Part shown: positions 18,372 through 25,798 of the stretch, one piece after another
Layout of the letters: every line of letters starts with the position of its first letter
How positions within the stretch are numbered: the first letter of the stretch is position 1
Source of the DNA: Stutzerimonas stutzeri
GTDB taxonomy: Bacteria > Pseudomonadota > Gammaproteobacteria > Pseudomonadales > Pseudomonadaceae
Reading direction: 5' to 3'
DNA length: 64,000 bases
Assembly: GCF_024448715.1 (NCBI RefSeq)
Contig: NZ_JAMOHZ010000001.1
Location: 372,001-436,000, forward strand
Notes under the pieces: generated by a model
Told to the model about the DNA's origin: nothing
Database searches by the model: none
What the model saw: the letters and a program-made list of their open reading frames with translations, nothing else
Position numbers and translations under genes: made by a program

Positions 18372-19520
18372 ATGTCTGCGGCGACTCACTCCGTCGATGC
18401 CACGTCACCCGTTGCTCGTCGCGCCACACGCGTCGGCTTCTTCATGGCAGGATTCGGCCTGTCAGTGTGGGCTCCGCTGGTGCCTTACGTGCGTGAGCGC
18501 ATCGAGATGAGCGATGCACTGTTCGGCACGCTGCTGCTGTGTATCGGTGTTGGCTCGCTAACCTGGATGCCGCTATCCGGGCTGCTAGTGACACATCGCG
18601 GGATACGTCCGGTTGTGCTGTTCAGCGCAGTGCTGCTTTTGTTCGCCCTGACAGGGATGGCCTTCACCGAATCAATCTGGATCCTCGGCCTCGCTCTGTT
18701 CTGTTTCGGCGGCAGTCTGGGCGTCATCGATGTGGTGCTGAACATCCAGGGTGTTTTGATCGAGCGCGACACCGGCAAGCGGCACATGTCGAACTTTCAC
18801 GGCATGTTCAGTCTGGGCTCGATCTGTGGTGCCGTGGCGCTCACCGGAGCGCTAACGCTAGGCCTCGCACCGGCAGCGGGCACCTTGCTGATGATCGGAG
18901 TGATCGGTACGGCTATTGTCACCGTGACGCCCGGATTTCTTCGAGACAAGGCGCCGGCTGGCGGCGTCGCCTTCGTTCGCCCAACCGGCATGGTGCTGCT
19001 GGTCGGCGGCCTGTGTTTCGTTGTCTATCTCGCCGAAGGCGCAGTGCTGGACTGGAGCGCGCTGTATCTCACCGAATACAAGGCGCTGGACACAGCCAAG
19101 GGCGGATTGGGTTACGCCAGCTTCGCGCTGATGGTGACTATCGGGCGTTTTGCCGGTACTCCAGTGGTGAACAGTCTCGGAACGGCGCGGGTGATCGGCT
19201 TCGGTGGCCTGCTGGCGGCGCTCGGCATCGGTCTGAGCATATTGACCGAACACTGGGTGTTCGCCCTGCTCGGCTACGGGTTGTGCGGTCTGGGCTGCGC
19301 CAATGTTTCGCCGGTATTGATTTCCTCGCTGAGCCGCCAACAGGCCATGCCGGTGAACCAGGCGATCACCGCCGCAACCACCATAGGCTTTGCCGGGGTT
19401 CTCGCTGGCCCGGCATTGATCGGCGTGATTGCTCACTACGGTTCGCTGACGCTTGCCTTCGGCCTGCTTGCATTACTGCTGCTCGGACTCGCGTTGGGTA
19501 GCCGCCGATTCAAGGAATAA
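18372..19520 (+). CDS. MFS transporter, YbjJ-like
   Basis: A 382-residue major facilitator with about 12 hydrophobic segments. The N-terminal half resembles the YbjJ-type subgroup: FFMAGFGLSVWAPLVPYVRE, then the loop with ALFGTLLLCIGVGSL, and NFHGMFSLGSICGA in the fourth/fifth helix region. These proteins lack assigned substrates. The ATG at 18372 has AAGGA eight bases upstream. It lies 77 bases before the RlmN-like gene, which has its own -10-like sequence, so the two are probably separate transcripts. Confidence 0.88.
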   Translation: MSAATHSVDATSPVARRATRVGFFMAGFGLSVWAPLVPYVRERIEMSDALFGTLLLCIGVGSLTWMPLSGLLVTHRGIRPVVLFSAVLLLFALTGMAFTESIWILGLALFCFGGSLGVIDVVLNIQGVLIERDTGKRHMSNFHGMFSLGSICGAVALTGALTLGLAPAAGTLLMIGVIGTAIVTVTPGFLRDKAPAGGVAFVRPTGMVLLVGGLCFVVYLAEGAVLDWSALYLTEYKALDTAKGGLGYASFALMVTIGRFAGTPVVNSLGTARVIGFGGLLAALGIGLSILTEHWVFALLGYGLCGLGCANVSPVLISSLSRQQAMPVNQAITAATTIGFAGVLAGPALIGVIAHYGSLTLAFGLLALLLLGLALGSRRFKE

Positions 19521-19582
19521 TCAGCAGCAGGAATGGCCACCCCTTCGCTCACGTCGCTACAGACCAGATTCCGGCCTTTGGC

Positions 19583-19588
19583 TAGAAT
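19583..19588 (+). promoter_or_regulatory. Candidate -10 box giving a nearly leaderless message
   Basis: TAGAAT in the context GGCTAGAATGCGCG lies nine bases before the ATG of the RlmN-like gene. A start seven bases downstream would leave a leader of about 2-3 bases. No good ribosome-binding site precedes the ATG, which fits; the -35 region is poor, so this is tentative. Confidence 0.35.
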
Positions 19589-19597
19589 GCGCGTCCT

Positions 19598-20656
19598 ATG
19601 CACATCCAAGACATTTACCAGCAGCTTGCCGAGATCGGCGCCAAGCCCGTTCATACCGGTCGGGTGATGCGTGCCTGGCTCAAGGGCCAGGCGCTGGACA
19701 CCGGCACCCGACATCAGAAAACCGAAGACTTCCTGCCCTTGTCTGTCCGCAATGGGCTGCCCGCTCTCAGCGAAACCGTCACCAGCCTGGTCAGGCTGCG
19801 TTCCGAACATCCCGGTGCAGATGGCTCTGCACGCCTGTTAGTAGAGCTAGCGGACGGTCAGATGGTCGAGAGCGTACTGTTGCCACGTGATGGGCTTTGC
19901 GTGTCGAGCCAGGTCGGCTGCGCAGTGGGTTGCGTGTTCTGCATGACCGGCAAAAGTGGCCTGCTGCGCCAACTTGGCAGCGCCGAGATCGTAGCCCAGG
20001 TCGCTCTCGCCCGACGTTTTCGCCCGGTGAAGAAAGTAGTGTTCATGGGCATGGGCGAACCAGCACACAACCTCGACAACGTGCTCGACGCCATCGACAT
20101 GCTGGGCACCGATGGCGGTATCGGTCACAAGAATCTGGTGTTTTCCACGGTCGGCGATCCACGTGTATTCGAGCGCCTGCCCCAGCAAAGGGTGAAGCCC
20201 GCACTGGCGTTGTCGCTGCACAGCACCGACGCAGCGCTGCGGCGCGAACTGCTGCCACGCGCGCCGCAGTTCGACCCTGCCGAACTGGTCGAACTGGGCG
20301 AAGCCTATGCACGACTGGTGGATTATCCCATCCAGTATCAGTGGACGTTGCTCAAGGGTATCAATGACGGCCAGGACGAGATGGATGGGATCATCCGGTT
20401 GCTTAGAGGCAAGTTTGCGATCATGAACGTCATTCCCTACAACAGCCTTAACGATGATCAGTTTCAGCGACCGGACACCGACCGTATTCATCAAATCATG
20501 CGATACCTGCATCAGAACGGCGTGCTGACCAAGGTGCGCAATTCAGCGGGACAGGACATCGATGGCGGCTGCGGACAATTGCGCGCACGCGCCGAGCGAA
20601 TCGTAAGCGCACGTCAGCGACCAGCGGAGCCGCTCGCATCAGAGCGGACAGACTGA
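19598..20656 (+). CDS. RlmN/Cfr-family radical SAM RNA methyltransferase (paralogue)
   Basis: A 352-residue radical SAM enzyme. The cluster motif C108-x3-C112-x2-C115 (GCAVGCVFC) is followed by KKVVFMGMGEPAHNLDNV, and the substrate-radical Cys is C325 in DIDGGCGQL, so both methylating cysteines of the family are in place (the other is probably C101 or the family's conserved Cys near the cluster). RlmN makes 2-methyladenosine in 23S rRNA and some tRNAs. The N-terminal accessory domain is shorter than in standard RlmN, and the context (no ndk/pilF/ispG) is not the usual rlmN locus, so this is probably a second family member whose RNA target may differ. Confidence 0.85.
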   Translation: MHIQDIYQQLAEIGAKPVHTGRVMRAWLKGQALDTGTRHQKTEDFLPLSVRNGLPALSETVTSLVRLRSEHPGADGSARLLVELADGQMVESVLLPRDGLCVSSQVGCAVGCVFCMTGKSGLLRQLGSAEIVAQVALARRFRPVKKVVFMGMGEPAHNLDNVLDAIDMLGTDGGIGHKNLVFSTVGDPRVFERLPQQRVKPALALSLHSTDAALRRELLPRAPQFDPAELVELGEAYARLVDYPIQYQWTLLKGINDGQDEMDGIIRLLRGKFAIMNVIPYNSLNDDQFQRPDTDRIHQIMRYLHQNGVLTKVRNSAGQDIDGGCGQLRARAERIVSARQRPAEPLASERTD

Positions 20657-20772
20657 ACGTCGATGAGCGGGCACTGTCCTAGCGCATTGATTTGCTGACC
20701 GCATCGGCAAGCACCGTTTCCATCAGCACGCACCCACTGTTGCAGGTCTTTCTAAGACGGCACGAGAACAGC

Positions 20773-22116
20773 ATGCATACGCTCGAACAACTGAAACGTG
20801 GCGAACTGACCGGCGCCACCCGCCTCGATCTGTCAGAACAACTCCAGACGTTCCCGCGCGAAATTTTCAATCTGGCTGACAGCCTGGAGATACTCAACCT
20901 CTCGGGCAACCAGCTCAGCAGCCTGCCAGACGACATGTCGCGCCTGCACAAGCTGCGTGTCCTGTTCTGCTCGTACAACGCCTTCACTGCTGTACCCACC
21001 TCAATCGGCAGCTGCGCCAATCTGGAGATGGTGGGATTCAAAGCCAACCGCATCCGCCATTTATCGGCCGAATCGCTACCGCCAAAGCTGCGCTGGCTGA
21101 TTCTGACCGACAACCAGCTCGCAGCGGTACCTGACGAGATCGGTCGCTGCGAGTGGTTACAGAAGCTTATGCTCGCAGGTAACCAACTACAGACGCTGCC
21201 TGAAACGCTTGCCAACTGTACCCGACTGGAACTGCTGCGCATTGCCGCGAACCGATTGCCCGCGCTGCCCGAATGGCTACTGACGATGCCGCGCCTGAGC
21301 TGGCTGGCCTTTGGTGGCAACCCGTTCAGTGATGCGATGGAAGCGCGAATACTGGCGCAGCATCCGCTGCCGCCGGTCGATCGTGAGCAGATTGAATTGG
21401 GTGAGGTGCTCGGCCAGGGTGCTTCCGGCATCATTCATCGCGCCGACTGGCAACCGCCCGGACAAGCACCCAGACCCATGGCTGCCAAACTGTTCAAGGG
21501 CAGCCTGACCAGCGATGGGCTACCGCACAGCGAGATGGCCGCGAGCATTGCCGCGGGTGAGCATGCCAACCTGATTCGTGTCGCTGGCCCGCTGGCCGAG
21601 AGCGTCGACGCCCTGCCTGGCTTGTTGATGGAGCTTATCGAACCGACTTATGAGGTACTTGCCGGTTCACCATCCTTCGCCAGTTGCACGCGCGATTGCT
21701 ACGCGCCCGAGCGACGTTTTTCCGCCCGGCAGATACTGCGAATTGCCTCGAGCGTGGCCTCGGTGGTCGATCATCTCCACCAGCGCGGCATCCTCCATGG
21801 CGACCTCTATGGCCATAACCTGCTGGTCGATCCGGTCGGCAATTCGCTGCTCAGCGACTTTGGCGCGGCCTCGTTCTTCGATCCACAAGGCTGCCAAGGG
21901 CAGAAACTCCAGCGGATCGAGGCGCGCGCGTTCGGTTGTTTACTGGAAGAATTGTTGGAGCGTTGCGACGATGCCGATTCAGATCCGCGCTTGCAGCGAC
22001 TCTCCGGATTGCAGCAATTGTGCATGTCCGACCTACCCTCGCAGCGGCCTGCCTTCGGCAAATTGAAACGCGAGCTAGAAACAATCGGCCAGGCGAACGC
22101 TGCTCCGGCCGGTTAG
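20773..22116 (+). CDS. Leucine-rich-repeat protein kinase
   Basis: A 447-residue protein joining leucine-rich repeats to a eukaryotic-type kinase, with no membrane segment. Repeats run from about 15 to 185 (SLEILNLSGNQLSSLPDD; KLRWLILTDNQLAAVPDE; WLQKLMLAGNQLQTLPET), the plant-like LxxLxLxxNxLxxLP type. The kinase domain (about 207-440) has the glycine loop LGQGASG (213-219), the ATP Lys K239, HGDLYGHN (catalytic D344, N349) and DFG at 362-364. HGD instead of HRD makes it a non-RD kinase. The ATG at 20773 is chosen because the repeats begin just after; a TTG-initiated frame from 20692 is possible. It sits 116 bases after the RlmN paralogue. The substrate is unknown. Confidence 0.88.
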   Translation: MHTLEQLKRGELTGATRLDLSEQLQTFPREIFNLADSLEILNLSGNQLSSLPDDMSRLHKLRVLFCSYNAFTAVPTSIGSCANLEMVGFKANRIRHLSAESLPPKLRWLILTDNQLAAVPDEIGRCEWLQKLMLAGNQLQTLPETLANCTRLELLRIAANRLPALPEWLLTMPRLSWLAFGGNPFSDAMEARILAQHPLPPVDREQIELGEVLGQGASGIIHRADWQPPGQAPRPMAAKLFKGSLTSDGLPHSEMAASIAAGEHANLIRVAGPLAESVDALPGLLMELIEPTYEVLAGSPSFASCTRDCYAPERRFSARQILRIASSVASVVDHLHQRGILHGDLYGHNLLVDPVGNSLLSDFGAASFFDPQGCQGQKLQRIEARAFGCLLEELLERCDDADSDPRLQRLSGLQQLCMSDLPSQRPAFGKLKRELETIGQANAAPAG

Positions 22117-22164
22117 TTGCATGCCTCCACCGCTTATCCACTGTACTGACGGCAACCTGACGCT

Positions 22165-22617
22165 ATGCTCACACCCGATCCAAGCTCCAACGACGGCCAT
22201 GGCCGCTACCCCGCCACCGACAGTACCGCAGCGCTGGAGCGTGATGCGTTCATCATCGGCTTGAAGCAGCGACTTCCTGAAGAGCTTCGCGAGAGCTTCA
22301 CCGACCAGCAGTTGGAGGGGCTTCGCAGCGCCTTTGCCACGCGCTCATGGGCGCGCCATAAAATCGACCTGCGCGGCACCTTTAGCTTTTGGAGCAACCA
22401 GTACTATTTTGTGCTAGTCGGTGGACGCAACAAGCGCAGCCTGTCGCGAGCACAGCGCAACTTGTCGCTGGCAGCCAAGGCCGGCGCGATCACGCTGTTC
22501 CTGTTTTTCTCGGTGCTGGTGGGGCTGGTCGTGCTGTATTTGCTGAAATCGGCGCTCGGCATCAATCTGCTGCCAAATTATTCGCTCGGCCTGTGGGACT
22601 GGTTTAAGGGACAGTGA
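22165..22617 (+). CDS. Membrane protein of unknown function
   Basis: A 150-residue protein with a soluble N-terminal part and one transmembrane helix at about 107-128, ending in a short WDWFKGQ tail. Residues 50-90 (QLEGLRSAFATRSWARHKID, then LRGTFSFWSNQYYFVLVGGR) form a distinctive block rich in aromatic residues that I recall from Pseudomonas proteins of unknown role, sometimes carrying an unsupported enzyme name. Nothing in it supports an enzymatic function. It lies 48 bases after the LRR kinase on the same strand, so it is a natural candidate partner of the kinase. Confidence 0.78.
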   Translation: MLTPDPSSNDGHGRYPATDSTAALERDAFIIGLKQRLPEELRESFTDQQLEGLRSAFATRSWARHKIDLRGTFSFWSNQYYFVLVGGRNKRSLSRAQRNLSLAAKAGAITLFLFFSVLVGLVVLYLLKSALGINLLPNYSLGLWDWFKGQ

Positions 22618-22653
22618 TGCGGAAATCTACTCATCATAGGAGACCAGCCTGCT

Positions 22654-22764
22654 ATGTCCGGAAAAATGATTACCATGACCTGGCAGAAGGAGCGGCATTC
22701 ACCTCAGCCATTAATGCTGCCCCTGCATCCGGAGCTGACTAGACTCCTAGCAGACGATGGCTGA
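22654..22764 (+). CDS. Possible 36-residue protein
   Basis: A 36-codon frame beginning MSGKMITMTWQKE and ending ELTRLLADDG. AGGAGA is ten bases before the ATG. It fits the gap between the 150-residue membrane protein and the DUF2970 gene, and its stop lies just before the DUF2970 ribosome-binding site. The LPLHPELTRLLAD tail has the look of a conserved helical segment. No family is recognised, and at this length chance is possible. Confidence 0.4.
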   Translation: MSGKMITMTWQKERHSPQPLMLPLHPELTRLLADDG

Positions 22765-22773
22765 GAGGTGCCC

Positions 22774-22992
22774 ATGAGCGAAGAGCAAGAGCACAAACCC
22801 CTTACCCTGCGGCAAATGTTGCAAAGCGTGCTAGCCGGTGCGCTGGGTGTTCAGAGCGAAAAAAACCGGACTCGCGACTTCAGTCACGGCAAGCCCAGCC
22901 ACTTCATCCTGTTGGGCGTGGGTTTCACAGTGGTATTCGTCTTAGTCATTCTTGGCGTGGTCAAGCTGGTGCTGTATCTCGTGGGGCTGTGA
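22774..22992 (+). CDS. DUF2970 small membrane protein
   Basis: A 72-residue protein with an N-terminal amphipathic part and a transmembrane helix at about 43-70. The block LRQMLQSVLAGALGVQS followed by NRTRDFSHGKPSHFILLGVG is the DUF2970 signature. The function of the family is unknown. The ATG at 22774 is preceded by GAGAGG; an upstream in-frame GTG at 22768 overlaps that ribosome-binding site and is less likely. It closes the plus-strand series that starts with the RlmN paralogue and ends 21 bases from the stop of a convergent 37-residue membrane protein. Confidence 0.85.
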   Translation: MSEEQEHKPLTLRQMLQSVLAGALGVQSEKNRTRDFSHGKPSHFILLGVGFTVVFVLVILGVVKLVLYLVGL

Positions 22993-23013
22993 TGCAGCCC
23001 CAACAACCCCGGC

Positions 23014-23127
23014 TTATTGGTGGCTGACCCAGAAAACTGCCGTTGCAACCACCAGAAGAATCAGGACGAATATCGCAGTGGCGTCCGCCCTGCTGTCATT
23101 ACCGTGGCGATTGGAATGTTCGGACAC
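23014..23127 (-). CDS. 37-residue single-pass membrane microprotein
   Basis: A GTG-initiated frame of 37 codons plus stop. AAGGAG lies seven bases before the GTG. The first 17 residues are hydrophilic (SEHSNRHGNDSRADAT), followed by one transmembrane helix (AIFVLILLVVATAVFWV) and a short SHQ tail. I recall a similar small protein in pseudomonads but cannot name it. The excellent ribosome-binding site, clean topology and convergent placement against DUF2970 all support a real gene. Its function is unknown; the position upstream of and divergent from the sulfite reductase gene may be incidental. Confidence 0.7.
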   Translation of the reverse strand: MSEHSNRHGNDSRADATAIFVLILLVVATAVFWVSHQ

Positions 23128-23357
23128 GACTGTTCTCCTTATTATTGGTATCTCGCGTTGCTAGCAGTTAAGACCACGCAGACGAGGCGCTCAAGGCCAA
23201 GCGCTCAAATGCCTAAAATTCAGGGATTCGTTCTAAACATATTCCCAAACATCACTTTTGCGTATAACCGGTAGCTGGTATCTTGCCGCCCTTCCCTGAA
23301 CGGGTGCGCGGCCGTGCGCGCAAAAAGCTGTAGACAGCCTGAAAAACAGGACACTTC

Positions 23358-25016
23358 ATGTACGTTTACGATCAGTACGACCAACACATCATCGAGGATC
23401 GCGTGCGCCAGTTCCGCGACCAGATTCGCCGCTACCTTGCAGGCGAACTGACCGACGCAGAATTGCTGCCCCTCCGCCTGCAGAACGGCCTGTATATCCA
23501 GCGCTACGCGCCGATGCTGCGTATTGCTGTGCCGTATGGCCTACTGTCGTCGACCCAGGTCCGCAAGCTGGCGGAGATCACCCGCAACTACGACAAGGGC
23601 TACGCCCACATCAGCACCCGGACCAACGTGCAACTAAACTGGCCCGAGCTGGAAGAGGTACCGGATATTCTCGCCGAGCTGGCCACCGTGCAGATGCATG
23701 CGATCCAGACCAGCGGCAACTGCATTCGTAACACGACTACGGACCAGTTTGCCGGCGTTGCCAAGGACGAACTGATCGATCCACGCCCGTGGTGCGAAAT
23801 TATCCGCCAATGGTCGACCTTCCACCCGGAATTCGCCTTCCTGCCGCGTAAGTTCAAGATCGCCGTGAACGGTGCCGTCAGTGATCGGGCCGCCATCGAA
23901 GTGCACGACATTGGTCTTGAGGCGGTGAAGAATGAAGCCGGCGAGCTGGGCTTCCGCGTATCCGTTGGTGGTGGTCTGGGCCGTACGCCAATCGTCGGTA
24001 GCTTCATCAATGAATTCCTGCCATGGCAGCATCTGCTCACCTATCTCGACGCCATTCTGCGTGTGTACAACCGCTACGGCCGTCGCGACAACAAGTTCAA
24101 AGCGCGCATCAAGATTTTGGTCAAGGCGCTCACCCCGGAAGTCTTCGCCGAGCGCGTCGAAGCCGAGTGGTCGTATCTGAAAGACGGCGCGAACACCCTC
24201 ACCGATGCGGAAGTCGAGCGCGTCAGCAAGTTCTTTGTCGATCCCGCGTACAAGACATTGGAAGACGAGGTCACCGCCCTCACCCAGCTCGACGCCGAAC
24301 ACCCCGGATTTGCCCGCTGGCGTGAGCGCAACGTCGTGGCCCACAAGAAGCCGGGCTATGCGGCCGTCACATTGTCGCTGAAAAGCACCGGCGTCGCCCC
24401 GGGCGATGTCACCGACAAGCAACTCGACACCATCGCCGACCTGGCTGATCGCTACAGCTTCGGTGAGGTGCGCAATTCGCACGAGCAGAACATGATCCTC
24501 GCCGACGTCGAGCAGTCGCGTCTGTTCGAGCTGTGGAACGAGCTCCGCGAATTGGGCGTCGCCACACCGAACATCGGCCTGCTGACCGACATCATCTGCT
24601 GCCCTGGTGGCGACTTTTGCTCGCTGGCTAACGCCAAGTCGATTCCGATCGCAGAAGCGATCCAGCGCCGCTTCGATGATATGGATTACCTGTTCGACAT
24701 CGGCGATATCGACCTGAACATTTCCGGCTGTATGAACGCCTGCGGTCACCATCACGTCGGCCACATCGGCATCCTTGGCGTGGACAAGAAAGGCGCCGAG
24801 TTCTACCAGGTCTCCCTCGGCGGCAGCTCGGGCCGCAATGCAAGCCTTGGTCAGATCCTCGGCCCATCGTTCGCGCAGGACGTAATGCCCGACGTGATCG
24901 AAAAGGTCATCGGCGTCTATGTGGAGCAGCGTACCGAAGATGAACAGTTTCTCGACACCTTCCGCCGTATCGGTATCGACCCCTTCAAGGAGCGCGTCTA
25001 TGCAGCGAATCATTAA
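23358..25016 (+). CDS. cysI: Assimilatory sulfite reductase, siroheme/[4Fe-4S] subunit
   Basis: A 552-residue hemoprotein that reduces sulfite to sulfide (six electrons) for cysteine synthesis. The siroheme-[4Fe-4S] ligands are C415-x5-C421 (CCPGGDFC) and C458-x3-C462 (GCMNACGHHHVG), with the repeated ferredoxin-like halves around HISTRTNVQLNW and GEVRNSHEQNM. The sequence is of the pseudomonad nitrite/sulfite reductase type, which works with an electron donor other than a CysJ encoded next door; no flavoprotein gene is present here. AGGA seven bases before the ATG at 23358. The 230-base upstream region should hold the promoter and CysB control, but I cannot locate a site with confidence. Confidence 0.95.
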   Translation: MYVYDQYDQHIIEDRVRQFRDQIRRYLAGELTDAELLPLRLQNGLYIQRYAPMLRIAVPYGLLSSTQVRKLAEITRNYDKGYAHISTRTNVQLNWPELEEVPDILAELATVQMHAIQTSGNCIRNTTTDQFAGVAKDELIDPRPWCEIIRQWSTFHPEFAFLPRKFKIAVNGAVSDRAAIEVHDIGLEAVKNEAGELGFRVSVGGGLGRTPIVGSFINEFLPWQHLLTYLDAILRVYNRYGRRDNKFKARIKILVKALTPEVFAERVEAEWSYLKDGANTLTDAEVERVSKFFVDPAYKTLEDEVTALTQLDAEHPGFARWRERNVVAHKKPGYAAVTLSLKSTGVAPGDVTDKQLDTIADLADRYSFGEVRNSHEQNMILADVEQSRLFELWNELRELGVATPNIGLLTDIICCPGGDFCSLANAKSIPIAEAIQRRFDDMDYLFDIGDIDLNISGCMNACGHHHVGHIGILGVDKKGAEFYQVSLGGSSGRNASLGQILGPSFAQDVMPDVIEKVIGVYVEQRTEDEQFLDTFRRIGIDPFKERVYAANH

Positions 25017-25500
25017 GGACGGCCAGGTCATCGACGAAACATGGCATCTACTGCCCAAGGACGCGACGCTGGATGGTCTGTCCAATTGCGACGACTTGAT
25101 CGTGCCCTTTCAGTTGTGGCTCGATCATGCCCACGCGCTAAAGGCCCGCGACGGCGGCCTGGGAATATGGCTGGACTCCGACGAAGCCGTAGAAGAACTA
25201 GCTGATGACCTGCAGCACTTCCAAGTCATCGCGCTCCACTTTCCCGCTTTCACAGATGGCCGTCATTACTCGAGCGCGCGTCTGCTGCGTGAACGTTACG
25301 GCTACAAGGGCGAGATTCGCGCAATTGGCGATGTGCTCCGCGATCAGCTTTTCTATATGCGTCGCTGCGGCTTCGATGCCTTTGCCGTGCGCCCGGACCG
25401 TGACCCGTACGAGGCGCTGGAAAGCCTCAAAGACTTTTCAGTTACCTACCAGGCCGCAACTGACGAGCCTTTGCCACTGTTCCGTCGCCGGCAAAGCTGA
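25000..25500 (+). CDS. DUF934 protein partner of sulfite reductase
   Basis: A 166-residue soluble protein of the DUF934 family, recognised by LGIWLDSDEAVEEL, then FPAFTDGRHYSSARLLRERY and LRDQLFYMRRCGFDAFAVRP. In proteobacteria this family is encoded directly after the sulfite reductase gene and is thought to assist sulfite reduction; the biochemical role is unsettled. The ATG at 25000 lies inside the end of cysI (17-base overlap) and has AAGGAG seven bases upstream, so translation is coupled. The longer frame starting at 24919 reads through cysI codons and is rejected. Confidence 0.92.
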   Translation: MQRIIKDGQVIDETWHLLPKDATLDGLSNCDDLIVPFQLWLDHAHALKARDGGLGIWLDSDEAVEELADDLQHFQVIALHFPAFTDGRHYSSARLLRERYGYKGEIRAIGDVLRDQLFYMRRCGFDAFAVRPDRDPYEALESLKDFSVTYQAATDEPLPLFRRRQS

Positions 25501-25532
25501 GCGATGTAAGCAGTCAGCAAAGGTTAAAACGC

Positions 25533-25562
25533 AAAAACCCGCCTAACTTGGCGGGTTTTTTT
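25533..25562 (+). terminator. Rho-independent terminator of the cysI operon
   Basis: AAAAACCCGCC / GGCGGGTTTTT stem of 11 bp, six-base loop, seven T residues. Symmetric enough to stop the convergent small frame as well. Confidence 0.93.
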
Positions 25563-25581
25563 ATTTCACTGATACATCGGC

Positions 25582-25680
25582 TCAGTAATACATCCAGAAG
25601 TTTGGGTGCTCGAGCGTAGCGACTTGAACGGTCTGCTTTTTTCCGAATGTTTCTTTGATTTTCTCTGCCAGTGTCTTCAT
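25582..25680 (-). CDS. Possible 32-residue protein
   Basis: A minus-strand frame of 32 codons beginning MKTLAEKIKETFGKKQTVQ and ending LEHPNFWMYY. The sequence is protein-like: an amphipathic basic helix and an aromatic tail with no rare codons. The ribosome-binding site is weak (CGGGAATCGG before the ATG). It would be the only gene between the cysI terminator and the acuI-like gene. No family recognised. Confidence 0.35.
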   Translation of the reverse strand: MKTLAEKIKETFGKKQTVQVATLEHPNFWMYY

Positions 25681-25798
25681 AAACCGATTCCCGCTGTTGC
25701 GTTTTGAGTGGCGGCAGGTTCGCTCAAACAAGCGCAGCAGGAAAATCGGTTATGCCTATGATCTCAATAGCTGGCGAAGCGGCGACGGTGCGGCTGTC

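Noticed and set aside
23264-23281. Imperfect inverted repeat upstream of cysI as a CysB site
   Set aside because: The arms pair at only five positions and CysB sites have no strict palindrome; it cannot be told from chance.
23634-25085. 483-codon minus-strand open frame inside the sulfite reductase gene
   Set aside because: Antisense to cysI with all siroheme ligands intact; the antisense product has no recognisable domain.
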